Notes under the pieces: generated by a model | Databases searched by the model: none | Seen by the model: the letters and a program-made list of their open reading frames with translations, nothing else | Told to the model about the DNA's origin: nothing | Origin: CAXBCP01 sp963974055 | GTDB lineage: Bacteria > Pseudomonadota > Alphaproteobacteria > MPNO01 > UBA830 | Reading direction: 5' to 3' | Assembly: GCA_963974055.1 (NCBI GenBank) | Contig: CAXBCP010000006.1 | Span: forward strand, 62,001 to 126,000 | DNA length: 64,000 bases | Program-made: the position numbers and the translations under genes | In this document: positions 33,366-42,068 of the stretch, piece by piece | Layout: each line of letters opens with the position of its first letter | Position numbering within the stretch: the first letter of the stretch is position 1

Positions 33366-34139
33366 ATGACACAGGATTCAGATGCTTCATTGGCGGGTCG
33401 CATCGCGCTGGTCACCGGCGGCGGAGGCGGCATGGGTGCGCGGCATGCAACCATGCTCGCGGATCGCGGCGCAGGCATTATCGTTCTCGACCGGGACGGC
33501 GTGGCAGCGGAGACGACGGTTGATCGCGTGACACAGGCGGGCGGGAATGCGCTAGCGGTTGCCGTCGATGCGACGGACATTCCGGCGTTGCAGGCAGGCA
33601 TCCGTCAGGCCGCCGCCGATTTCGGTCCCGTCGATATACTGGTGAACAACGCGGGGATCGGCGGGCAGGGGCTCGCGATAGAAGACATCGACGAGGCGGC
33701 GTTCGATGCGATGGTTGCGGTGAACATGAAGGGATCGTTTTTCGCCGTGCAGGCCGTGGTGCCGGGAATGAAGGAAAGGCGCTACGGCAAGATCATCAAT
33801 ATTTCCTCGAATTTCGCGATGGGAGGCGCGGCGTTTGCTTCCCACTACGCCGCCTGCAAGTCCGCGCTGTCGGGTTTCGTGAGATCATGGGCGCGGGAAC
33901 TCGCGCCGTGGAATATCGCCGTCAATGCGGTCGCACCCGGCATTATAGAAACCGGTATGACCGTGAATTCAATCGGCAGGGAGCGCATTCAGGGCCTGGC
34001 ATCCGAAATACCGATGGGCCGTATCGGTACACCTGACGATATATCCTGGGCGGTCGCGTGGCTGGCGTCGCCCGAGGCGGATTTCATGACCGGGCAGGTC
34101 GTATCGCCGAATGGCGGCGCAACGATCGTCGGTATTTAG
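33366..34139 (+). CDS. Short-chain dehydrogenase/reductase (FabG-like)
   Basis: 257 residues. Cofactor motif TGGGGGMG (17-24), NNAG (94-97), and the catalytic S148 (INISSN), Y161 and K165 (YAACK). PGIIETGM and the C-terminal TGQVVSPNGG complete the classical SDR pattern. ATG 33366 follows GGGAGGACG. Divergent from the permease operon and convergent with the Liv operon, so genomic context gives no substrate. An acid after the second strand (LDRDG) favours NAD. Confidence 0.9.
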   Translation: MTQDSDASLAGRIALVTGGGGGMGARHATMLADRGAGIIVLDRDGVAAETTVDRVTQAGGNALAVAVDATDIPALQAGIRQAAADFGPVDILVNNAGIGGQGLAIEDIDEAAFDAMVAVNMKGSFFAVQAVVPGMKERRYGKIINISSNFAMGGAAFASHYAACKSALSGFVRSWARELAPWNIAVNAVAPGIIETGMTVNSIGRERIQGLASEIPMGRIGTPDDISWAVAWLASPEADFMTGQVVSPNGGATIVGI

Positions 34140-34154
34140 AGAGCGGGCAGAATA

Positions 34155-34185
34155 AAAAAGGCGGGGTTTATGACCCCGCCTTTTC
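34155..34185. terminator. Bidirectional terminator between SDR gene and livK-like gene
   Basis: AAAAGGCGGGGT and ACCCCGCCTTTT form a perfect 12-bp stem with a short loop and A/T flanks on both sides. Confidence 0.9.
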
Positions 34186-34211
34186 CGGTTTGGCCGGAAT
34201 GGATCCGGCGG

Positions 34212-35414
34212 TTACTTGCAGGGAAGCGGCGCGTGTGAGTCGAGCATCGTCCACTTCTTGTCATTCATGGTCAGGATGTAACCCGGCAGCTGGGCATCGC
34301 CGACCTTGTCGAAGCAAATCCCGTCGCCGATGACGAGATCGTTATAGGTCAGCGTGCCCAGCGTATCGCGGATCGCTTTGCGTTCGGCAACGACCTTCGA
34401 GGCATCGCCGGTGACCTTCGCGGCCTCCATGGCGGTTTTCAGGACGTACATCGTGTCATAGGCGCTGACATCGACATGATGCGGAAACGGCTTCGTAATG
34501 CCGAGTTTGGCGGCGCCTGCGACGAATTTCTTGGTGAACGCCCGGGACCTGTCGTTCCGGTCGTAGAAGAAGTACGATGCAAAGACTGAACCGTCTCCCT
34601 GACCTGCGAAACCTTCAATGATTTCGGGGTCGGCCCATATCTGGGCGCCGAGAAGCGGCGCGTCGATGCCCTGGCGGCGAAGTTCCTTCAACACGCGGAT
34701 CGCCTGATTGGTGAGCACGGCGACACCGATATAGTCGAGCTGCTTGCCTTTGAGCTGCGACACCTGCGGCGCAACATCGAATGCTTTCAGCGAGAAGCCG
34801 TAGGGACCGGAAATCTCGACGCCTTCCTTTTCGAAGATTGGCTTCATGATGAACAGCCCGACCGCCTTCGACACCACGTCGTCCGTGCCGTACATGATCG
34901 CGATCGATTTTTTGAGGGCATTGCGTTTTTTGAGGGTTTTCACCACGCGGAGCATCTGGACGTATTCGCTTTCGGTCATCCGGAAGGCGTAGGAATATTT
35001 ATCGGCCAGTTTCGGCGCGGAAGACGCGTTGGGAATCTGGACGATTTTTTCGCGTTCCCCGGCGGCAAACGCGACACGGGCCTCGCTCGACGAAAACGGC
35101 CCGATGACCGCAAGTGCATTATCGTCCTTGGCGAACTTGCGCACGGCGGCGACCGCCTGTTTGGGGTCGCCGGCGGTGTCGAACTTTACGATCCGCACCT
35201 GCCGGCCGTTAATGCCGCCGGCAGCATTGATTTCCTCGACCGCGATATCCACGGAGACTTCGGTCGTCTTGTTGATGCTCGAATAAATGCCGGTGCGGCC
35301 ATAGCTGAGACCGATAATGATTTCGTCGGCTGCCGCGGCGGGCAGCGATCCTGTCGTAAGTCCGGCGGCGAGTGCTGCGGCACCGAGTGCCGCGGGTTTT
35401 AGAAAGCGTTTCAT
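34212..35414 (-). CDS. Branched-chain amino-acid-type ABC substrate-binding protein
   Basis: 400 residues. Signal peptide about 1-29 (FLKPAALGAAALAAGLTTGS...AAA). The mature protein is a type I periplasmic binding protein (LivK/Leu-Ile-Val class): IIIGLSYGRTGIYSS, GGINGRQVRIVKFDTAGDP, and AVIGPFSSSEARVAF. Such proteins bind amino acids, aromatic acids, urea or amides. It is the last gene of the livHMGF-type operon. Ligand is unknown. Confidence 0.9.
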   Translation of the reverse strand: MKRFLKPAALGAAALAAGLTTGSLPAAAADEIIIGLSYGRTGIYSSINKTTEVSVDIAVEEINAAGGINGRQVRIVKFDTAGDPKQAVAAVRKFAKDDNALAVIGPFSSSEARVAFAAGEREKIVQIPNASSAPKLADKYSYAFRMTESEYVQMLRVVKTLKKRNALKKSIAIMYGTDDVVSKAVGLFIMKPIFEKEGVEISGPYGFSLKAFDVAPQVSQLKGKQLDYIGVAVLTNQAIRVLKELRRQGIDAPLLGAQIWADPEIIEGFAGQGDGSVFASYFFYDRNDRSRAFTKKFVAGAAKLGITKPFPHHVDVSAYDTMYVLKTAMEAAKVTGDASKVVAERKAIRDTLGTLTYNDLVIGDGICFDKVGDAQLPGYILTMNDKKWTMLDSHAPLPCK

Positions 35415-35468
35415 CGTTTTTGCTCCATTTTCCCTGTTTTCGATATCTACCGTGACGTAAGCGAGGTA

Positions 35469-36167
35469 TCAGCCTCCAAAATAGGCTTCTTCCAGTTTGC
35501 TGTCGTTGAGAAGATCTGCGGACGGCCCGGACAACGCTACCGCGCCGAGTTCGAGGACATAGCCCCGGGCGGCCGTTGCCAGCGCCATATTCGTATTCTG
35601 TTCGACGAGGATGATCGTCAGTCCGCTCCGGTTGAGGTCGCGGATCAGGGCGAACAACTGGGTAACCAGCAGCGGGCTGAGTCCCAAGGACGGTTCGTCC
35701 AGCATCATCAGTTTCGGCTTGGCGAGCATGGCGCGGCCGATCGCCAGCATCTGCTGTTCGCCGCCGGAGAGGACGGATGCCGGCATGTGACGCCGTTCGG
35801 CAAGGTTGGGAAAGCGTTCGTATATCGCCTCGGCTTCGGCGGTTACGTCGTCGGTCCGGCAATAGGCGCCCATCAGCAGGTTTTCGTGCACAGTCAGGCT
35901 GACGAATATCTGGCGGCCCTCCGGCACCAGAACGAGGCCGGCCATGACGCGGCGAGGGGCTGGCCAGCCCGAAATGTCGGTGCCGTTGAACAATATGCTG
36001 CCATCGGCTTTCTCGGTCCCAGAGATCGCCTTTAATAGAGAGCTTTTCCCGGCCCCGTTGGCGCCGAGAACCGTAATGATCTCGCCGTCCTCGACGGAAA
36101 GGTCGACATCGCGGACGGCATGGTTTCGGCCGTATCGGACGTTTATCCCGGTTGCATCAAGAAGCAT
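35469..36167 (-). CDS. livF: LivF-type ABC transporter ATPase
   Basis: 232 residues. Walker A GANGAGKSS, signature LSGGEQQML, Walker B LMMLDEPSLGLSP, switch His in ILVEQN region. LivF-type features include VPEGRQIFVSLTV. Start ATG 36167 gives the LivF-like N-terminus MLLDATGINVRYG; the gene overlaps livG by 11 bp. Confidence 0.94.
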   Translation of the reverse strand: MLLDATGINVRYGRNHAVRDVDLSVEDGEIITVLGANGAGKSSLLKAISGTEKADGSILFNGTDISGWPAPRRVMAGLVLVPEGRQIFVSLTVHENLLMGAYCRTDDVTAEAEAIYERFPNLAERRHMPASVLSGGEQQMLAIGRAMLAKPKLMMLDEPSLGLSPLLVTQLFALIRDLNRSGLTIILVEQNTNMALATAARGYVLELGAVALSGPSADLLNDSKLEEAYFGG

Positions 36168-36948
36168 CGGAAGTCTCTTTCGCCGCCTGGGTGTCGTCGC
36201 CGCCGAGATAGGCTTCCAGGACAGCCGGGTCCTGGTGGACCTCGTCCGGCGTGCCTTCGAAGATTTTCTCTCCGAAATTGAGCACCACCACGTGATCGCA
36301 CAGGTTGCGGACAAAATGCATGTCGTGTTCGACCACCAGGATGGTCACGCCGGAATCGGAGACTTTCTCAAGCAGTTCCTGCAATTGACGGGTTTCGACT
36401 TCGTTGAGCCCCGCTGCAGGCTCGTCGAGCAGCAGCAGCTTGGGTTGCGACACCATTGCCCGCACGACCTCGATCCGCTTTTGCACTCCATAGGGAAGAT
36501 TGGCGACGACTTCGCCCGGATAGGTTCCGATGCCGGCGTCATGGAGCGCCTGTTCGGCTTCGGTGCGCCACCGGTTCCGCGAGAGCAGGCCGAGCGGGAA
36601 CATCAGGTCCGCGAAAGAGCGGGCGCGGGCGTGCTGTCCCAGCATGACGTTTTCGACCGTCGATAAATGCGGCATAAGCCGGATATTCTGGAAGCTTCGC
36701 GACATGCCGTGAATGACCCGGTCCTGTGACGGGACATGGGTGACGTCGATGCCGTCCAGAACGGTTGTGCCCTCGTCGATCGGGTAGACTCCGGTAAGGA
36801 GATTGAAGACCGTTGTCTTGCCGGCGCCGTTGGGACCGATAAGAGCGGTGCGGCTGCCGCGGCGGACCTCCATCGAGACGTCGTTTATAACCTTCAGCCC
36901 GCCGAAACTCTTATGCATGCCGGAAATGGTTAGAACGTTGTCTGCCAT
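36157..36948 (-). CDS. livG: LivG-type ABC transporter ATPase
   Basis: 263 residues. Walker A GPNGAGKTT, Walker B LLLLDEPAAGLNEVE, signature-like region NLPYGVQKRIEVVRAM typical of LivG, and VVEHDMHFV with the switch His. SRSFQNIRLM is a LivG hallmark. Works with LivF on the LivHM permease. Confidence 0.94.
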   Translation of the reverse strand: MADNVLTISGMHKSFGGLKVINDVSMEVRRGSRTALIGPNGAGKTTVFNLLTGVYPIDEGTTVLDGIDVTHVPSQDRVIHGMSRSFQNIRLMPHLSTVENVMLGQHARARSFADLMFPLGLLSRNRWRTEAEQALHDAGIGTYPGEVVANLPYGVQKRIEVVRAMVSQPKLLLLDEPAAGLNEVETRQLQELLEKVSDSGVTILVVEHDMHFVRNLCDHVVVLNFGEKIFEGTPDEVHQDPAVLEAYLGGDDTQAAKETSDAS

Positions 36949-36954
36949 CGCGGT

Positions 36955-37851
36955 CTACTCCGCGGGGCCGGCGGCTTTGCGCCGCCGTCCGAAAAGGATG
37001 GACGATACCCGGTCCTGGATCGTTCTGGTCATTACGCCCTCAGGACGGACGACCATCATCAGGATGATGAAGGCGCCGAAAAAGATGAACCGGCTGTCGG
37101 CGAGCCAGGTCGAGCCGATCTCGATCGCGAGGTTGCGGATCAGTTCAGGCACCACCGTGAAGAAGATGGCCCCGATCAGCGGCCCCCAGGCGGTCTGCGT
37201 GCCCCCGAGCAACACGTAAAGAAGAATGTAGATGCTGAGCAGGACGTTGAAGGACTGCGCTTCGATGTAATTGTAATGATGGCCGTACATCGCGCCGCCC
37301 AGTCCCATCAGCATGCCGCCAACCGTAAAGGCGGCGACCTTTGCGAGCCTCACATCGACCCCGAACAGGACGGAGACGCTCTCGTCGTCGTGGATGGATC
37401 TCAGGGCGAGTCCCAGCCGGGTCGACATGAAATAGAAACTGAACAGGATTACCCCGATTGCCGCGCAGACAAGCACGATCAGCGGCGCATGTGCATCGAC
37501 CGGCATGCCGGCTGCGGCGCCGAGGAATTCCATATTGATGGTTAGTCCCGAAACGACTTCGGCGAACGCAAATGTTGCGAGCACCATGTACACGCCGCGG
37601 GTCCGCAGGATCGGGAACGAAATGGCGAAGCTGATCGCGCCGGTGAAAAGCACGGCGAGCAGCACGCTGACCGGCATCGACAGCCCCAGCCCATCCGTTG
37701 TGTTGAACCAGCCGCTGGCATAGGCGCCGAGCGTGATGAACCCGGCCGCCCCGAGATTGAGCTGACCCGAGGCCGCGGGAAGGAAAATGCCGTAGGCATA
37801 GATGATGCTCAGACACAGTATGATGAGCTGGGACTCGAGATAGCCGCTCAT
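36955..37851 (-). CDS. livM: LivM-type ABC transporter permease
   Basis: 298 residues with about eight membrane helices. The LivM EAA-like segment GLALRSIHDDESVSVLFGVD and the LGGTQTAWGPLIGA loop are family marks. Ends with a short basic tail (GRRRKAAGPAE). Starts 1 bp after livH and overlaps nothing; livG follows after 6 bp. Confidence 0.93.
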   Translation of the reverse strand: MSGYLESQLIILCLSIIYAYGIFLPAASGQLNLGAAGFITLGAYASGWFNTTDGLGLSMPVSVLLAVLFTGAISFAISFPILRTRGVYMVLATFAFAEVVSGLTINMEFLGAAAGMPVDAHAPLIVLVCAAIGVILFSFYFMSTRLGLALRSIHDDESVSVLFGVDVRLAKVAAFTVGGMLMGLGGAMYGHHYNYIEAQSFNVLLSIYILLYVLLGGTQTAWGPLIGAIFFTVVPELIRNLAIEIGSTWLADSRFIFFGAFIILMMVVRPEGVMTRTIQDRVSSILFGRRRKAAGPAE

Positions 37852-37852
37852 C

Positions 37853-38791
37853 TCAGAATTTCCCCTTGCCGATTGCGGAGTGACCGAACAGGCCGGTCGG
37901 CTTGAAGATCAGAATGATCAGCAACAGGCCCCATATCGGCACCTTCACGAAGTCGGCGCCGACGATATAAATCGAAAACACTTCCAGAACGCCGACCAGA
38001 AGGCCCCCGATGACGGCGCCCCATACATTGCCGAGACCGCCCAGCACCATGCCGGCAATGGCAATGGTCGCGACGTTGTCGCCGATATAGGCATCGACCG
38101 TCGTATAATTGATGGTGAAAAGAATGCCGGAAATGGCACAGAGAAGACCGGTGATCACATAGACCACGGGAACGATCCGGAGCACATCGACGCCCATCAG
38201 GGTAGCGGTATCGGGCCGTTCGGCGATCGCGCGAAGCGCCCGTCCGAGTTTTGTGCGGCGGATGATGTAATGCAGCGTGAAGACGATCCCCAGCGACAAT
38301 ACGAGGCTGATGACCTGCGGGTAGCTGAACAGAAGCGGGCCGATGGTGAATGCTGCATCGCCGAAGGGAGATTGTACCGTCAGAGGGTCGGAGCCGTAGG
38401 CGCTGATAACGAGATGCTCGAACATGATCAGGAAGCCGAGAGAGCTTACGAGCGGCAGGGCATGTTCGGTCGCATCGCCGTATTTGGCCTTCATGTAGCG
38501 ATAGGTAAAGCGCTCAATGACGAGCGAGGCGATGGATATGACGAGGATCGACACGAAAATGCCCGGAATCCAGAGATTCGCCTCGCCGAAGACTCCGTTA
38601 AGCGTTTCGTTGCCGAAGGGCAGGTTCCCGGTCATCGTCGCCCACATCATCATGGCTGCGACCATGAACAGCGCGGGAATCGTGAAGTTCAGGAAATTGA
38701 GCATGCCGATGATCAGCGTGAAGGCGACGGCGACCATTACGTAAAGCCCGCCAAGCATCAGCCCGTTGATGAGTTGCTGCAGAATGAGCAT
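37853..38791 (-). CDS. livH: LivH-type ABC transporter permease
   Basis: 312 residues, mostly membrane helices. It begins ILQQLINGLMLGGLYVMVA, has the EAA-like LGRALRAIAERPDTATLMGVD and the VLGGLGNVWGAVIGGL loop near the end. First gene of the importer operon (order H-M-G-F-binding protein). Confidence 0.93.
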   Translation of the reverse strand: MLILQQLINGLMLGGLYVMVAVAFTLIIGMLNFLNFTIPALFMVAAMMMWATMTGNLPFGNETLNGVFGEANLWIPGIFVSILVISIASLVIERFTYRYMKAKYGDATEHALPLVSSLGFLIMFEHLVISAYGSDPLTVQSPFGDAAFTIGPLLFSYPQVISLVLSLGIVFTLHYIIRRTKLGRALRAIAERPDTATLMGVDVLRIVPVVYVITGLLCAISGILFTINYTTVDAYIGDNVATIAIAGMVLGGLGNVWGAVIGGLLVGVLEVFSIYIVGADFVKVPIWGLLLIILIFKPTGLFGHSAIGKGKF

Positions 38792-39046
38792 TGGACGTTA
38801 AGCCGCCTCTGTCACCGTCACGCCGGCATCCGGTGGCGTGAGCAACCAACCCGGCTGTCTTGCTCCGGCCGGGTTCTCGGTTGTGCGACTGCGACAGTAG
38901 TAATTATTACACGGAAGAGGCACCGTAATGACAATCTTGTAGTTCCCTGTTGTCCTCACCCTGCGTTGTTGTTGTTTGCAGTGCAACATATTTTTACCCC
39001 TGATCTCACGGTTTTGCCTTGCCGGGTGGAGGGCAGGTGGCGGTCA

Positions 39047-39067
39047 GGAGTGTCGGAATATTTTACA
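39047..39067 (+). promoter_or_regulatory. Upstream activating element shared with the first PEP-CTERM operon
   Basis: GGAG followed by TGTCGGAATATTTTACA, 20 of 21 identical to the minus-strand copy at 8279-8259. It ends 62 nt before the -24 box, the same distance as in the other copy. Confidence 0.8.
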
Positions 39068-39129
39068 TGCGCTGCTTAAATACCCGGGTGAAAATTCGTA
39101 ACCCTCTGATTTAAAGAAGACAAAAATAC

Positions 39130-39145
39130 TGGCATGAATTTTGCT
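39130..39145 (+). promoter_or_regulatory. Sigma-54 promoter of the second PEP-CTERM gene
   Basis: TGGCATGAATTTTGCT: GG at 39131-39132 and GC at 39143-39144 with 10 nt between, one mismatch to the TGGCACG-N4-TTGC core. Transcription would start near 39156, about 46 nt before the ATG. Confidence 0.85.
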
Positions 39146-39201
39146 TACCATCTTGGAACAGACAAACAACGCCGTTGCGAATAATCAAAAGGGTTCCGAG
39201 G

Positions 39202-39891
39202 ATGATCAGGTGGGTAACGGGAGCGATTGCAGGTGTCGGTATGCTGGCGGGTATCGCCGGCGCGGCGCAGGCAAGCACGGTGTTTGCGGTTACGAGCACA
39301 AGTGTCGTCAATTGCGGATCGGCTTCTCATGGTCTGTGGACGGGCAATCAGAATTTCTCGGGGGGCTCGTGCGGTAATTATTACGATATTACCGGCGCCT
39401 TTACCCTGAACGATGACGATGCCGACCCCCTGAACTGGTCGGGCAGCATCGTCGCCACGGCAGTCAACCCGCAGGGGCTGACGGCAAGCATCAACATTGC
39501 CCTGTCCGATTTCGCCGAAACGGCGCAGTACAAGACGGAAACCGGCGCCAGCTACGATCAGGGCACCGATACGCCGGACATCGACTTCTTCCAGACAATC
39601 GCGGGCACGATCGAGATCGACAACGTCGTTTATGACGTGGACGGACCCGCTGGCGGTTACTCGTTTCAGTGGGGCCCGGGCGGTAATGCAAAGGACCCGA
39701 ACGAATTCGGCGGCTCGGCCTGGCTTTTGATGAGCGAGTCCGGCGACTCGGTGTCCGGCCACTGGGACCTGAATCTGGCGTTCAGCACACCGCCGACCAG
39801 CGTCGAAGTTGCAGAGCCTGGCCTTATCGCGGTCTTCGGACTTGGCCTGCTGGGACTTGGCGTTGTGCGGACGCGTCGTCGCAAAGCCTGA
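39202..39891 (+). CDS. PEP-CTERM-like sorting-domain protein (AEP variant)
   Basis: 229 residues. Signal peptide about 1-33 ending AAQAS; a beta-rich mature part with a Cys pair (NCGSASHG and GGSCGNYY); and a C-terminal anchor (203-229) of VAEP, a Gly/Leu helix GLIAVFGLGLLGLGV and RTRRRKA. The tripartite layout is PEP-CTERM, but the tripeptide is A-E-P. ATG 39202 follows AAGGG at 8 nt; a TTG 27 nt upstream is less likely. It is driven by the sigma-54 promoter at 39130 and ends at a bidirectional terminator. Likely secreted and exosortase-processed. Confidence 0.87.
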   Translation: MIRWVTGAIAGVGMLAGIAGAAQASTVFAVTSTSVVNCGSASHGLWTGNQNFSGGSCGNYYDITGAFTLNDDDADPLNWSGSIVATAVNPQGLTASINIALSDFAETAQYKTETGASYDQGTDTPDIDFFQTIAGTIEIDNVVYDVDGPAGGYSFQWGPGGNAKDPNEFGGSAWLLMSESGDSVSGHWDLNLAFSTPPTSVEVAEPGLIAVFGLGLLGLGVVRTRRRKA

Positions 39892-39911
39892 TCGGGTCAT
39901 CCAGACCGTTA

Positions 39912-39941
39912 AAAAAGGCTCCCCGATTGGGGAGCCTTTTT
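39912..39941. terminator. Bidirectional terminator
   Basis: AAAAGGCTCCCC and GGGGAGCCTTTT, 12 bp, loop GATT, with a T-run on both strands. Ends the PEP-CTERM gene (+) and the deacetylase gene (-). Confidence 0.92.
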
Positions 39942-39942
39942 C

Positions 39943-40920
39943 TTAGACGGCTTTCTTGCCGCGACGTCCGGGGGCCTGGTTCGGGGGCGATTGCGTCCGT
40001 CCCTTCCGGCGTTTTTTGGTCGGAATGTGGCTCTCGTGGTTCTTCAGATACCATTTGGCGATTTCTTCGCGTGTCGTCCACCAGACATCGGGAAACTGTT
40101 TGGCATAGTCGAGGAACTCGCGGACGCAGCGCGCCCGGAAGGGCTGTCCGACGACATGCGGATGCAGACCGAGATTCATCAGACGTCCGCTGGTCGCTCC
40201 TTCGGCGTACAGGGTATCGAACTGCTCCTTGAACAGGTCGAAAGCTTCGTCGGTCGTGTTGCCCCGGCGCATGAAAATCATGAAATCGTTGACTTCGTTG
40301 GTATACGGAATCGACACGATCGGCCCGCTTTCCGTGTGGATCAGGTAGGGCTGGTCGTCGTTCAGGTAGTCGGTCGTATAGAGAAGACCCTGTTCGGCGA
40401 GAATCTCGACCGTTGACGGGTTGCCGCGCAGCGATGACGAGAGCCAGCCTGTCGCGGGCTTGCCGACGACGTCGTTATATACTTTCAGGGTTTCGAGAAC
40501 GAGTTCGCGTTCGCCTTCTTCGTCGAAATAGTAATTGGTCAGCAGATCCGATTGCACGTAATTGTGGGCCACCAGTTCCCAGCCGCGATCGACGCAGTGC
40601 TTGATCGCCTGTGGGCGCTCGAGCCCCATCTTGGCGTTCATGGTGCAACTGACCGGGATGCCTGCGCGTTCTGCGATATCGAACAGGCGCCAGATACCGA
40701 CCCGCTGCCCGTATTCGCGCCAGGTGAAATTCGGAATGTCAGCCACGTTGCCGGGCAGGGGATCCGGGAGGATCGCCGGGCCGCCGGCGTAATAGGGGGC
40801 TTCCGTGTCCTTGGTGAGGTCCCAGTATTCCAGGTTGAACGTGACGATGACGGCGAGGCGCGCGCCGTTCGGCCATTTCAGTGGGTTACGCTCGGGCATG
40901 GGGACAAAGTCGTAATACAT
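39943..40920 (-). CDS. PuuE-like polysaccharide deacetylase-family protein
   Basis: 325 residues from ATG 40920. A NodB-homology fold, but the usual metal motif TFDD reads TFNLEY and HxxxH reads AHNYVQ. This is the pattern of the allantoinase PuuE/peptidoglycan-like subgroup, which acts on C-N bonds of small molecules and not on chitin. TWREYGQRVGIWRLFDIAE and WLSSSLRGN are subgroup marks. A basic tail (KKRRKGR) follows the domain. Divergent from a cysteine-dioxygenase-like gene. Substrate unknown. Confidence 0.82.
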   Translation of the reverse strand: MYYDFVPMPERNPLKWPNGARLAVIVTFNLEYWDLTKDTEAPYYAGGPAILPDPLPGNVADIPNFTWREYGQRVGIWRLFDIAERAGIPVSCTMNAKMGLERPQAIKHCVDRGWELVAHNYVQSDLLTNYYFDEEGERELVLETLKVYNDVVGKPATGWLSSSLRGNPSTVEILAEQGLLYTTDYLNDDQPYLIHTESGPIVSIPYTNEVNDFMIFMRRGNTTDEAFDLFKEQFDTLYAEGATSGRLMNLGLHPHVVGQPFRARCVREFLDYAKQFPDVWWTTREEIAKWYLKNHESHIPTKKRRKGRTQSPPNQAPGRRGKKAV

Positions 40921-41046
40921 GGTACCCTCAATGAAGTGTCTTGAAATAAAGCGGTTTGCGGTTCGACTTTGTTTGTAGACGATCGACCGGGTGCATAGAA
41001 TAAAATTCGGTTGCAGGGTTTTCGACGGGAAAAAGTGAGGCGGGTT

Positions 41047-41661
41047 TTGGCAACGCAGATATCGGCGCATTCAGAAATGCTTCCGGCAGCGGACGCATTT
41101 GTATCCAGCGTCAGGGCGCTCTTCCAGGCCGGGACGGCAGAAAGCGAAATTTGGACGCAGGCGTGCGATTATCTCCGTGATCTCCTTGCGGACGAAGATC
41201 TCAAACGGCACGCCAAAACCTGGCCGGACAGTCTGGCGGTCGAAGGGAAACCGGGGAACCTGCTGTTCTACGAGGACCCGGATTACGGTTTCGTGCTCAA
41301 TGCGCTCATCAAGGCGCCGGGTGTCAAGACATCAATCCACGACCACGGAAAATCGTGGACGCTATACGGCGTGCTGGAAGGCGGTGAAAACGTCACCCGC
41401 TTTGAGCGGACTGACGAGGGACCGCAGGTGCCGCAAAAGGCGACGATCAGAGAAAAGGGTACGCACGAAGTGGTTCCGGGCTATATCGATTTTGTACCGC
41501 CCTGGGAGATCCACCAGGAATGCAATACCGACAAACGCACAATCGGTTTTATCGTCCGCAGCCAGCGGTCGGGTACATTCGTGCAGAACCGTTTCGACCC
41601 CGCGAGCGGCGCGGTCGATCAGTATGACGGCCCTGTACAGGTGCCGTATCAGCTCGCCTGA
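41047..41661 (+). CDS. Cysteine dioxygenase-like cupin
   Basis: 204 residues from TTG 41047 (AGGCGGG upstream); a GTG at 41035 and ATG 41077 are alternatives. The cupin motif SIHDHGKSWTLYGVLEGGE provides H98 and H100, and VPPWEIHQECN provides H156, the three-His iron site of thiol dioxygenases. It resembles bacterial cysteine/3-mercaptopropionate dioxygenase-type cupins, which oxidise thiols to sulfinic acids. No cysteine-tyrosine crosslink can be judged. Located between two divergent/convergent single genes, so no pathway context. Confidence 0.75.
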   Translation: MATQISAHSEMLPAADAFVSSVRALFQAGTAESEIWTQACDYLRDLLADEDLKRHAKTWPDSLAVEGKPGNLLFYEDPDYGFVLNALIKAPGVKTSIHDHGKSWTLYGVLEGGENVTRFERTDEGPQVPQKATIREKGTHEVVPGYIDFVPPWEIHQECNTDKRTIGFIVRSQRSGTFVQNRFDPASGAVDQYDGPVQVPYQLA

Positions 41662-41666
41662 GGGAC

Positions 41667-41987
41667 CTAGCTGGTCCGCTTGATGAGATGATAGCCGAAG
41701 TCGGTGGTGACGACGTCGCTGGTCGCGCCGACATCGAGTTCGAACGCCGTTTCTTCGAATTCAGGTACCATCATGCCGCGGCCGAAACTGCCGAGGTCGC
41801 CGCCCTGGGCGGAAGACGGGCAGTCGGAATGCTGGCGCGCGGCATCCGCGAAATCCGTGCCGCCGTCGATTTCCGCTTTGATGTCGGCAATCTTCTGTTG
41901 CGCTTCTTCCTGCGACCGGGTCGCGGTCGAACGCAGCGAGCCGTCAAACATCAACAGAATATGGGAAGCCCCAATCTGGTCGCTCAT
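41667..41987 (-). CDS. Parvulin-type peptidyl-prolyl isomerase
   Basis: 106 residues forming just one parvulin domain: ASHILLMF (N-terminal His of the active site), CPSSAQGGDLGSFGRGMMVPEFEE (quoted in part: GGDLGSFGRGMMVPEF), and a C-terminal TDFGYHLIK with the second His. No signal peptide, so cytoplasmic and PpiC-like. Converges on the cupin gene 5 bp away and lies 81 bp downstream of cofC on the same strand. Confidence 0.92.
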   Translation of the reverse strand: MSDQIGASHILLMFDGSLRSTATRSQEEAQQKIADIKAEIDGGTDFADAARQHSDCPSSAQGGDLGSFGRGMMVPEFEETAFELDVGATSDVVTTDFGYHLIKRTS

Positions 41988-42068
41988 CTTTTTTTTCCTT
42001 TCGAACCTTTAGTACCTGCGGGCAGAACGATCTGACGTCGTTTCTGCCAGCCCCCTGTGTGAAAATAG

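Larger units (their letters stand above)
38792..39201. other. Divergent regulatory region between livH and the second PEP-CTERM gene
   Basis: 410 bp without a supported gene. Its right third holds the sigma-54 promoter and upstream element of the PEP-CTERM gene. GTAATTATTAC at 38898-38908 is a small palindrome in the direction of livH that could be an operator; nothing else stands out. Confidence 0.7.
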
